Assembly: GCA_017550745.1 (NCBI GenBank) | Contig: JAFZOG010000160.1 | Span: 41,513-105,512, forward strand | Direction of reading: 5' to 3' | From: Clostridia bacterium | GTDB taxonomy: Bacteria > Bacillota > Clostridia > Christensenellales > Aristaeellaceae | Length of the DNA stretch: 64,000 nucleotides | Shown here: in pieces, positions 35,040 through 42,529 of the stretch | Layout of the letters: each line of letters begins with the position of its first letter | Position numbering within the stretch: position 1 is the first letter of the stretch | Position numbers and translations under genes: made by a program | The notes under the pieces: generated by a model | Database searches by the model: none | Seen by the model: only the letters and a program-made list of their open reading frames with translations | What the model was told of the DNA's origin: nothing

Positions 35040-36479
35040 TTATACGCTGATTTCCTGGGCCTTGACTTCGCTGCCCGCGTTGGCGGCGAGCAGGGGAAAG
35101 ATGACGGTGTTCAAATATTCTTTGGTCTGCATGGCGGCGCAGCCGATATAGTTTTCGGGCAGCAGCGCTTTTTCCAGGGCTTCCTCATCCGCCTGGAACG
35201 CGGGGTCTGCGGCGATGCGAGACAAAAGGTCGCAGGGCTTTCCCTCCATTTTCACCGCGTTGGCGGCGGCGATGGAATGCACCCGGATATGCTCGTGCAA
35301 TTCCTGCCGGTCGCCGCCGCGCTCCACCGCGTCCATGAGGATATTCTCGGTGGCCATGAAGGGCAGTTCCTCTTTCAGGTGCTTTTCGATCACCTTGTCA
35401 TATACCACCAGCCCGGAAGCGATGTTCAGGTACAGGCTCAAAATGGCGTCGGCGCACAGGAAGCCTTCCGCCAGGGAAAGGCGGCGGTTGGCGCTGTCGT
35501 CCAGGGTGCGTTCAAACCATTGCTCCGCGGCGGTCATGGCTCCGTTTTGCGCATTGCTGATGAGGAAGCGGGAAAGGGCGGTCATGCGCTCAGAGCGCAT
35601 CGGATTGCGCTTGTAAGCCATGGCGGAGGAGCCGATCTGGTTCTTTTCAAACGGTTCCTCGATTTCTTTTTTATGCGCCAGCAGGCGGATATCGTTGGCA
35701 AATTTGTGGGCGCTCTGACCGATCTGGGAAAGCGCGTTCAGGACGCGGGAATCTGTTTTCCGGGAGTAAGTCTGCCCTGAAACCGGCACGGCGGAAGAAA
35801 AGCCCATCTTTTCGGAGATCAGGGCATCCAGCTGCTTTACTTTTTCATAGTCGCCGTGGAACAGCTCCAAAAAGCTGGCCTGGGTGCCTGTGGTGCCCTT
35901 GCAGCCGAGAGGCTTGAGGGTCGAGAGGCAGAAGTCGATTTCCTCCAGGTCCAGCACAAGGTCGTTCAGCCACAGCGCAGCCCGCTTGCCCACCGTGGTG
36001 GGCTGGGCGGACTGGAAATGGGTAAAGGCCAGGCATGGCTGGGCGGCATGCTCCTTGGCGAATTTCGATAAAGCGCGGATCACTGCCAGCAGCCGGGCCC
36101 GAACCAATTTCAGCGCGTCCCGCAAAATCAGCACGTCGGCATTGTCGCCCACGTAGCAGGAGGTAGCGCCCAAATGGATGATGGGCCGGGCTGTGGGACA
36201 CTGGTCGCCCCAGGCGTGGATATGGGCCATTACGTCATGGCGCAGCTTCTTTTCATATGCGCCGGCCGCGTCAAAGTCAATGTCCGCTTGATGGGCTTTC
36301 ATTTCCGCAATCTGCGCGTCGGTAATCGGCAGGCCCAGCGCCTGTTCTGATTCCGCCAAGATGATCCACAGCTTCCGCCACAGCGAAAACTTGTTCTGCG
36401 CGGAAAACAGATACTGCATTTCTTTGCTGGCATAGCGGGTGGAAAATGGGGAAAGGTAGCCTTCGTAGTTTTCAGCCAT
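35040..36479 (-). CDS. purB: Adenylosuccinate lyase
   Basis: The 479-residue enzyme splits adenylosuccinate and SAICAR in purine synthesis. The fumarase-superfamily signature GSSAMAYKRNPMRSE is intact, as are HLGATSCYVGDNAD and KGTTGTQASF with its catalytic-region residues. It is encoded alone here, without other pur genes. CAGGAGG lies about 10 bases before the ATG. Confidence 0.96.
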   Translation of the reverse strand: MAENYEGYLSPFSTRYASKEMQYLFSAQNKFSLWRKLWIILAESEQALGLPITDAQIAEMKAHQADIDFDAAGAYEKKLRHDVMAHIHAWGDQCPTARPIIHLGATSCYVGDNADVLILRDALKLVRARLLAVIRALSKFAKEHAAQPCLAFTHFQSAQPTTVGKRAALWLNDLVLDLEEIDFCLSTLKPLGCKGTTGTQASFLELFHGDYEKVKQLDALISEKMGFSSAVPVSGQTYSRKTDSRVLNALSQIGQSAHKFANDIRLLAHKKEIEEPFEKNQIGSSAMAYKRNPMRSERMTALSRFLISNAQNGAMTAAEQWFERTLDDSANRRLSLAEGFLCADAILSLYLNIASGLVVYDKVIEKHLKEELPFMATENILMDAVERGGDRQELHEHIRVHSIAAANAVKMEGKPCDLLSRIAADPAFQADEEALEKALLPENYIGCAAMQTKEYLNTVIFPLLAANAGSEVKAQEISV

Positions 36480-36517
36480 GGCGCGTCATCCTCCTGGAGC
36501 CTTCGTAATCAATTGCC

Positions 36518-36546
36518 ATTATATCAAAAAAAACGGTCCGGCGCAA
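36518..36546 (-). promoter_or_regulatory. SigA promoter of purB
   Basis: TTGCGC, 17 bases, TATAAT on the minus strand. The leader is about 30 bases; no purine riboswitch fits. Confidence 0.7.
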
Positions 36547-36651
36547 TTATTCAAAAAGATTTGGTCATGACGCCGCTGCACCGAAGAAAGGAAGGGGAGA
36601 CGTGGAAAACACAATTTGGTCATCTGTTCCCGCATCTATCGTATGCCGCAT

Positions 36652-36691
36652 ACATAAAAACACGGGAGCATGCCGCGTTGGCAAGCTCCCG
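36652..36691 (-). terminator. Rho-independent terminator of the polysaccharide deacetylase gene
   Basis: CGGGAGC (36685-36691) pairs with GCTCCCG (36663-36669), with inner GCC/GGC, followed on the minus strand by TGTTTTTAT. Confidence 0.75.
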
Positions 36692-36696
36692 ATTAT

Positions 36697-37467
36697 TTAC
36701 TTACCCAGATATTCCGTTTTCCTGACCGTCCAATCGAACAGTTCTTCTTCCGGCTCCAGCGGAGGCAAATTCAGCAATTCACTGATGGTAACCATTTCAT
36801 AGCCCTGCTCCGAAAGCCATGGAATGATTTTTTGCAGGCAATTCCAATCCGCCTTCCGGGCGTGGAACAGGATGATGCTGCCGTTCTTTACGTTTTTCTT
36901 CACTTCGTCCGCGTCTGTGGAATCCACATCCCAAAGGATGACATGATGGTAGCCCACCTTTTCCAATTGCTTCTGATAAGCCGCGTCATGGCTGCCAAAG
37001 GGCGGGCGCAAGGTGCGTATGGGGTAGTTATAGCCCAGCAGGTGGTCGATCACATGCTGTGGATACTTGCTGTACAGGATTTGGTTGAACTGGGTTTCCT
37101 TGGTCATGCGGTTATGGTGGTGGGTGTGGGTGCCGATCTCGCTGTCAGAGGCGGCAATGGCCTGCCAAAGTTCCTTATCCCCGTCTTTCAGCTTTTCTTC
37201 CTTCAGCAGATCGCCCACCGGATAAAAGGTAATGCGTCCGCCATAGGAGGAGATCAGCTCCCAAGCCTTCCGTACGTACTCAAATTCATAGCAGTCGTCC
37301 ATCGTGACGGCCACCCGGCGTTCATCCCGGCTACCGTTGCGGATGGCGTGGGGCCATGGATCGTTTTCCTGCCAGTCCAGGCCCATGCTTTCCGGTATAG
37401 CCTCGGAAAGTCCGGAGGAAAGGAGAAGACACAGGCAAAGCGCACATAGGAAAAAACGTTTCAGCAT
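36697..37467 (-). CDS. Exported polysaccharide deacetylase (NodB fold)
   Basis: The 256-residue protein has a signal peptide (MLKRFFLCALCLCLLLSSGL). The NodB motifs are present in modified form: TMDDC for TFDDG (both Asp kept), THTHHH for the zinc-binding HxxxH, and RPPFGSHD for motif 3. The family removes acetyl groups from peptidoglycan or other polysaccharides outside the cell. The Cys in motif 1 in place of Gly is unusual. No other cell-wall gene is adjacent. Confidence 0.88.
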   Translation of the reverse strand: MLKRFFLCALCLCLLLSSGLSEAIPESMGLDWQENDPWPHAIRNGSRDERRVAVTMDDCYEFEYVRKAWELISSYGGRITFYPVGDLLKEEKLKDGDKELWQAIAASDSEIGTHTHHHNRMTKETQFNQILYSKYPQHVIDHLLGYNYPIRTLRPPFGSHDAAYQKQLEKVGYHHVILWDVDSTDADEVKKNVKNGSIILFHARKADWNCLQKIIPWLSEQGYEMVTISELLNLPPLEPEEELFDWTVRKTEYLGK

Positions 37468-37503
37468 AATAAAACCTCTGTTGGTTTTCCCCGATATATG
37501 GGG

Positions 37504-38250
37504 TTACTTCAACGGCCGGATCAAGATCAGCGGCGTCAGCTCGTCGCCCTGGCCGGAGGGGTTGTCCTGCATAGCGTCCTGGATTTCCTCATCGCTGAGG
37601 GGGAAGCCCTTGCACTTGCCCAGCTGGTCGCGCTGCAGGTCGTTGGCGTCCATCAGCACCACGGGAATACCGGTCTGCTTGTACAGTTCGTCGCACAGCT
37701 CCCCAGGATTGTCGGGGTTGATGAGGGCCATTTCCTTGTATACGTCGAAGCTGGAGCGGAAATAGAACCCGTCAATGCCGCCCACGCCTTTGCCGCAAAC
37801 CTTGTAAAACACCCCATGGACGCCGAAGGGCTTCGTGACAGCGGAACAGAGCACCGCCAGCAGCACCCGCGGCAGGCCGCAGATGTCGATGACCAGCTGC
37901 AGCTTATAAGGCTCATGCATCCCAACGCCCGTATGGTTAATGCCAGCGAAGCGCCATAGGAAGTTCGCCCAGAAGCCGGGCTTCACCTCATCGCGGGTCT
38001 TGACCGATTCCACGCACATGCACATGACCTTCGCGCCGAAGGACAGCACGTCGCCCTCCTGGTACAGCGGCCGCACGTATTTTTCCACCAGCTCCTTCTG
38101 GCTTTCGCCGCGCTGGACGAAATGCGTCTGGATGGCAAAACGGTCATACCTGCGCCCGTTCTTGCCGGTCACGGTACCCCGGTCAAAATATACGATGCCG
38201 TCCTTTTCACGGCGTTGGTCCTCCAGATTCCGGGAAGGAATGATGCCCAT
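37504..38250 (-). CDS. CofE-like (F420-0:gamma-glutamyl ligase family) protein
   Basis: The 248-residue protein resembles the CofE/FbiB ligase fold seen widely in Firmicutes that do not make F420: QTHFVQRGESQKELVEKYV near the N-terminus, then SVDVYKEMAL-like and IPVVLMDAND segments with acidic metal-binding residues. Substrate is unknown. ATG at 38250 is chosen from AGGAGG placed 8 bases upstream; an ATG at 38256 is too close to it. The longer frame to 38535 reads through the promoter and bofA and is rejected. Confidence 0.8.
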   Translation of the reverse strand: MGIIPSRNLEDQRREKDGIVYFDRGTVTGKNGRRYDRFAIQTHFVQRGESQKELVEKYVRPLYQEGDVLSFGAKVMCMCVESVKTRDEVKPGFWANFLWRFAGINHTGVGMHEPYKLQLVIDICGLPRVLLAVLCSAVTKPFGVHGVFYKVCGKGVGGIDGFYFRSSFDVYKEMALINPDNPGELCDELYKQTGIPVVLMDANDLQRDQLGKCKGFPLSDEEIQDAMQDNPSGQGDELTPLILIRPLK

Positions 38251-38286
38251 ATACATACCTCCTATAAATAGGAAAAATCCTTCGAC

Positions 38287-38316
38287 ATTGTACACCCGGG
38301 CAGGTCTGTTTGTCAA
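38287..38316 (-). promoter_or_regulatory. SigA promoter of the CofE-like gene
   Basis: TTGACA, 18 bases, TACAAT on the minus strand. It lies next to the divergent bofA promoter element. Confidence 0.8.
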
Positions 38317-38324
38317 TGTTTGCG

Positions 38325-38332
38325 CATACCCT
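38325..38332 (+). promoter_or_regulatory. SigE-like -10 element of the bofA-like gene
   Basis: CATACCCT, the same eight bases as in the yabP promoter, lies 22 bases before the bofA start. The -35 at the expected distance (GTCTGTT) is a poor match, so the promoter is tentative. Confidence 0.4.
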
Positions 38333-38353
38333 TCCTGCGGAGGGGGTGTGCGC

Positions 38354-38602
38354 ATGGATACGGCGCATTGGGCGCTGCTGGGATGTACTGCGGCGCTGTC
38401 TGCTTCATTGGCGCTGTTTTCGCTGACAGCGGTATCCCAGAGCCGCTCATACAAATGGGTACGGCGCATTTTCTGGTCAGCCGCAGCGCTGATACTTGGC
38501 GGCATGCTGGGAGGCGCGGGCCTGAACCTGTTCAACCTGGCGGCTGTCGCCGGTCTGGGCCTGCCGGGGTATCTTGCGGTGAATGTGCTGAAACTGCTTT
38601 GA
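38354..38602 (+). CDS. bofA: BofA-like pro-SigmaK processing inhibitor
   Basis: The 82-residue protein has two hydrophobic helices and ends LNLFNLAAVAGLGLPGYLA, which follows the BofA C-terminal pattern (N-x2-N-hydrophobic-GxPG). BofA holds the SpoIVFB protease inactive until the forespore signals. ATG at 38354 has GGAGGGGG seven bases upstream. The stop abuts the gerC stop with no gap, so the genes are tail to tail. Because only the C-terminal motif is diagnostic, the call is good but not certain. Confidence 0.8.
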   Translation: MDTAHWALLGCTAALSASLALFSLTAVSQSRSYKWVRRIFWSAAALILGGMLGGAGLNLFNLAAVAGLGLPGYLAVNVLKLL

Positions 38603-39715
38603 TCAGCTTTCTTTGCAGCGCAGTACCACCTGTACGTCCGTTTCCGCCTGGCAGTAAGCGTCCCGCCATGGCATCTGTTCCCATTCCTGCACCGTTAGAA
38701 ACTGCCGCGCTGCGACTTTGCCAAAGCCGACTCCGTCGCATCTCAAACGCTGCAAATGCGCGATAACGGCGTTGATTTCCGCCTGCAGGCGGGAAGCAAC
38801 GTTTTCCTCATCCGGCGGGTGGCCGGGGGTATACGATCCTTCGCAGTAAACACGCAGAGAGAGAAGGACAGGCTGGCGCTTTAAATCTACCCGGATCTCC
38901 GCCGGGCGCTGGGCTGTGATGCGGAGAGCATTTCCACCGCTGTCCCGCATGGAGAGCGCTTCCACATGGCCTTCGATCAGATGCAGAAGCGCCATTTCGT
39001 ACCCGGACAGATAGCCGGAAACACATATGCCGTTTGTAGCAGCCGCGCCGAAAACCTCCACCGCTTCCGCGCTTTTCCGGGGAAGCTGGCCCGCCTGTGT
39101 GTCCAGGGCGTTTTCGTTGGGGGGTGTGTCCGAAAAACTGTTTACCGCACCCAGGATGAACAGCGGATCGCAGAAGCCGTAACCCAAATCCCGCATGCCG
39201 CAGCAGAGGGTTGTTTTTGGGGTGAAGCCTTTTCCCGCGTAGTTGCTCAAGGTGGTTTCCGTATAGCGGCTCAGGCGCGTGCCAAGATAAGGCTTTTGGG
39301 CTTTGGAAAACGCTTTGGCCTCGCCTTTGCACACGATCACCGCCGCTGAGCAGCGGAAACGGGGCAGCGCGTCGATCTGCCGGAGCAGCCGGGCAAATTC
39401 GTCCTGCATCGCCGCGCTTTCGCCGATGATCACTTCCCGTACCTGGGAAAAATTCAAAGGCCGGGGCGTGGCGGCATTGAGCATGGTCAATGCGTCGGAA
39501 AAGGAAGGACCCGTGGCTTCCACCATCAGGTAGCTGTTCTCTCCGTCATCTCCGGACGCGGCGTTTCGCGGCGCCTTGACGGATACGGTCATGTTTCTCT
39601 TTTCATCTCTGTCCACGGTCAGCGCGATGACCAGCAGATCTTCCTCCAACTGTCGGGAGGCGCAGCCGGACAAAAGAACGGCGCAGCACAAAAGGATAAA
39701 AAGCTTTTGCTTCAC
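38603..39715 (-). CDS. gerC: Spore germination lipoprotein GerC (Ger(x)C family)
   Basis: GTG at 39715 overlaps the permease stop (GTGA), giving a 370-residue lipoprotein with signal VKQKLFILLCCAVLLSGC and lipobox LSGC. The body has the Ger(x)C layout, including LNFSQVREVIIGESAA and the C-terminal EINAVIAHLQRLRCDGVGFG. GerC-type proteins join GerA and GerB subunits in the inner spore membrane as nutrient receptor. The upstream extension of the frame to 40456 is a shadow over the permease gene. Confidence 0.93.
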   Translation of the reverse strand: MKQKLFILLCCAVLLSGCASRQLEEDLLVIALTVDRDEKRNMTVSVKAPRNAASGDDGENSYLMVEATGPSFSDALTMLNAATPRPLNFSQVREVIIGESAAMQDEFARLLRQIDALPRFRCSAAVIVCKGEAKAFSKAQKPYLGTRLSRYTETTLSNYAGKGFTPKTTLCCGMRDLGYGFCDPLFILGAVNSFSDTPPNENALDTQAGQLPRKSAEAVEVFGAAATNGICVSGYLSGYEMALLHLIEGHVEALSMRDSGGNALRITAQRPAEIRVDLKRQPVLLSLRVYCEGSYTPGHPPDEENVASRLQAEINAVIAHLQRLRCDGVGFGKVAARQFLTVQEWEQMPWRDAYCQAETDVQVVLRCKES

Positions 39716-40848
39716 TTTGACGTATCCTTTCTTTTCCTGAAATATACGCTGCCCAGGTACAGCATAAGCACGAGGATAAGCGTGACCGGGCCGCGAAGGA
39801 ACGCGATCCGCGAGAGTGTTTCCAAAATCCCGCCATATTGCAGTGCGGCACAGGGCATCAGGAGGAGGAGCAGCAGCAGTGTCATCCAACCGGAAGCAGC
39901 CAGTCTTCCGGCGATTTGCGAAAGCAAAGCGGAAGCCTGGGCCACATTGTAACTGAGCGCCAGGTAAAAGAGCAGCAGAACGCCTACCGTTTCCATGCTC
40001 CAGGCGGGGATGGAAGGGGTCATATGGGTCATCGGCATCAGCCGCCAGCCCATGGTTTCGCTTGCTGCCATGGCGAAAAAGGGCATGAGCCATACGCTGA
40101 CAGCCATGGCAGCGCTTCCGGCCAGGATGGAAAGAAGCACGATCAAGATCACCCTGCTTTTTCGCTCCAGCATGGGGGAGAGTGATTTCCGATCTTGCGG
40201 CCTGATCAGGGGCCATACGCATCCGGACACCGCGCCGCACATCCACACCGCGCCGCTTCCAATGGTTTTCCAGCCGTATCCAAGCAAGGGGAAGAAATGC
40301 GCCGCGCTGCCATGGGGCATTGAGGTCAAGGCAACATAGAGCAGAAGGAGAAAAACAACCCATTTCAGAAACCGTGCCAGCCGGGCAAGGGCGTCTTCCT
40401 TCCTTCCGCTGTTGGCCCAGGCAAGAGAAAGCGTGATCAATAAGGCCAGCTGCCACAGGCTGTGCTCCGGCATGACTTCCAGCAGCATGGCGCCAAGGGA
40501 TGTGAAAACCAGCTGAGCGTTGAAAAGATGCAGCAGAAGGAAAACAAACAAAACCGGCTTTTCAAAATGCTTTCCTGCCGAAAAAGGGATCACGCCTGTA
40601 TTGGGGTCAGTGTTTTTTGCCGTCTCAAACGCTAAAAACAGCATCAGCAGCGCAAAGGGGATCGTCAATAGGATCGATATATATCCCGGCGTGCTCACGT
40701 GGCTGTACATGTACAGCGCCAAGCCGATGTATATCTGGGTATAAACGGATATGCCGCCTAATGCGCACCGGTCAAACGCCAGCGCATGCCACCGCTGATC
40801 CTGCATCTGCCCGGCGCTGTGTACGCGGGTCGTTGTTCTGCCGGTCAT
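39712..40848 (-). CDS. gerB: Spore germination permease GerB (GerAB/YndE family)
   Basis: The 378-residue protein has about ten membrane helices and belongs to the APC-like GerAB family, whose members bind the germinant amino acid or sugar. GGISVYTQIYIGLALYMYS is helix 1, and HLFNAQLVFTS and YVALTSMPHG mark later segments. It overlaps gerA upstream (4 bases) and gerC downstream (4 bases), so the three subunits are translated as a coupled unit. Confidence 0.92.
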   Translation of the reverse strand: MTGRTTTRVHSAGQMQDQRWHALAFDRCALGGISVYTQIYIGLALYMYSHVSTPGYISILLTIPFALLMLFLAFETAKNTDPNTGVIPFSAGKHFEKPVLFVFLLLHLFNAQLVFTSLGAMLLEVMPEHSLWQLALLITLSLAWANSGRKEDALARLARFLKWVVFLLLLYVALTSMPHGSAAHFFPLLGYGWKTIGSGAVWMCGAVSGCVWPLIRPQDRKSLSPMLERKSRVILIVLLSILAGSAAMAVSVWLMPFFAMAASETMGWRLMPMTHMTPSIPAWSMETVGVLLLFYLALSYNVAQASALLSQIAGRLAASGWMTLLLLLLLMPCAALQYGGILETLSRIAFLRGPVTLILVLMLYLGSVYFRKRKDTSK

Positions 40849-42374
40849 GGCTTCTCCTTATCTGGCTGCTCCCACGCCCGCATCGCGCCCCATGCCCGGT
40901 TCATATGGAACGGATTGGCAATCGCCCCCCGCAGCCGCTGACGCCATATGGGCAGGCGCAGCGCTCGGTCCGGATTCGCCGGACGTTTCGGCGCGACGGG
41001 AGAGAAATAGGGCGATTTCAAACTGGTGACGCCGAAGGCACGCAGCAAAAGGCAAAACAGCGCCAGCGTCATTCCGGGATATCCGCCTGCACCGGCTGCC
41101 AACAGCAGGATAAGCTGTCCGATGCGCAGGGCCAGCGTCAGCGGGAAGGTGGGCGCCGCATAACTGCCCAGGCCGCTTAACGCGACAACGATCAGAATGA
41201 GCGGGCTGAACAGCTCGGCTTCCACTACAGCTTGGCCCAAAATCAGGCCGCCCACAATGGATAAACTGGCTCCCAGCGCTCCGGGCACCCGCGTGCCCGC
41301 TTCGTTGATGAGGCTGAAAATGAGCAGCATGATGAGCATGGAGGGAAGAAGCGACAATGGCACCTTGGCCTGGCTCTCCACCACAGAGGTCATTAGCGAC
41401 AGGCTCAGGCCCTCCGGGTGATACACCGTCAGCGCGATAAACAGCGCGGGCAGCAGCAGGGAAATCAAGATCCCGGAAAGCCTGAGCAACCGCAGAAAGG
41501 TGCCATACTGCCAGCGCATGGCGGTGTCGTCCGGCGCGTGAAAGAGATGCAGGAAGCCAACCGGCATCGCCAGGGCCTCCGGCGCGTTTTCCATCAAAAT
41601 AATGATCTGCCCTTCTGTAAGAAAGCCCACGGCCCTGTCAGGGCGTTCGGTGGATGCTGTCTGCGGCAGGAGGGCGAAGGGGGCGTCCTCGATCAATTGC
41701 TCAAGCATCCCGATGCTGGAAACATAATCAATATTGCAGCCGTCCAGCCTTCGCTTGATCTCCTCCACGTTTTCCCCCCGCGCGATGCCGTCCAGATACA
41801 TAAGACAGATCCGGGACGGGACTTTGTTCCCGACTGTCATCGCTTCGCAGACCAGGGCGGGCGTGCGCAGCAGGCGGCGTATGAGCACCGTGTTATCTCG
41901 GAGAGATTCGGTGAAGCCCTCATGCGGGCCGGCAACTACGGATTCATTGATCGGTTCCGACACGCTCCGCTTCACGAAACCCTTCATATCCGCGATCAAA
42001 GCGCCCTGCATGGTATCCATAATCAATGCCGCGTCGCCGCTGAATACCCGGTTCAGCACTTGAGATACATGCGTTGTAGAGGAAACCGAAGCGAGCGGAA
42101 GCACGTAGCGCATCAAGTATTGATCCAACGGCTCGTCCTCCTGCGGGGGGAGGGCGTGAAGCAGCGGTTCCAGCAAAAAACGCTGCACGTTTTCGCCGTC
42201 CGTCAGTCCGTCCACATAAAGCAGCGCGGCGGCATGGCCCAGCGCGGTGAACTCCCGCAGCGCCACATCCTCGCTTTCCTCCGCGTGCGAAGCCTTGCGC
42301 AAAAGTGAAAGGCTCTGCGCAAAGTCCTCCGTAATCACGCCGGAACGAAAGGGTTCCCAGGGCGTTTCGGACAT
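40845..42374 (-). CDS. gerA: Spore germination protein GerA (GerAA family)
   Basis: The 509-residue protein has a hydrophilic N-terminal domain of about 270 residues and then five or so membrane helices, ending in a cytoplasmic tail. Family motifs are GPHEGFTESLRDNTVLIRR, SRICLMYLDGIA and LMENAPEALAMP. GerA-type subunits form the oligomeric ion channel that opens on germinant binding. It is the first gene of the operon and lies behind a SigG-type promoter. Confidence 0.95.
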   Translation of the reverse strand: MSETPWEPFRSGVITEDFAQSLSLLRKASHAEESEDVALREFTALGHAAALLYVDGLTDGENVQRFLLEPLLHALPPQEDEPLDQYLMRYVLPLASVSSTTHVSQVLNRVFSGDAALIMDTMQGALIADMKGFVKRSVSEPINESVVAGPHEGFTESLRDNTVLIRRLLRTPALVCEAMTVGNKVPSRICLMYLDGIARGENVEEIKRRLDGCNIDYVSSIGMLEQLIEDAPFALLPQTASTERPDRAVGFLTEGQIIILMENAPEALAMPVGFLHLFHAPDDTAMRWQYGTFLRLLRLSGILISLLLPALFIALTVYHPEGLSLSLMTSVVESQAKVPLSLLPSMLIMLLIFSLINEAGTRVPGALGASLSIVGGLILGQAVVEAELFSPLILIVVALSGLGSYAAPTFPLTLALRIGQLILLLAAGAGGYPGMTLALFCLLLRAFGVTSLKSPYFSPVAPKRPANPDRALRLPIWRQRLRGAIANPFHMNRAWGAMRAWEQPDKEKP

Positions 42375-42412
42375 CTTTTTTGCTTCCCCCTCTCAGCCTC
42401 GTATTGATACTT

Positions 42413-42442
42413 TATTATGCGGAAAGGATAGGGGGTTTATTC
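42413..42442 (-). promoter_or_regulatory. SigG-type forespore promoter of gerABC
   Basis: On the minus strand GAATA, 18 bases, CATAATA matches the SigG pattern gMATR-N18-CATnHTA at every fixed position. The start of transcription would lie about 32 bases before gerA. Germination receptor operons are SigG-dependent in Bacillus, so promoter and gene function agree. Confidence 0.78.
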
Positions 42443-42529
42443 GCCGCGCCGATTTGGACAGTAAAAAACGGTATAACCGACAGATGGGTTACACCGCTTT
42501 TCAGCGCCTGCAAAAGATTGAACATGATG

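Noticed and set aside
39716-40456. Long N-terminal extension of gerC
   Set aside because: The extension overlaps the gerB permease in another frame; the GTG at 39715 gives a normal lipoprotein signal.
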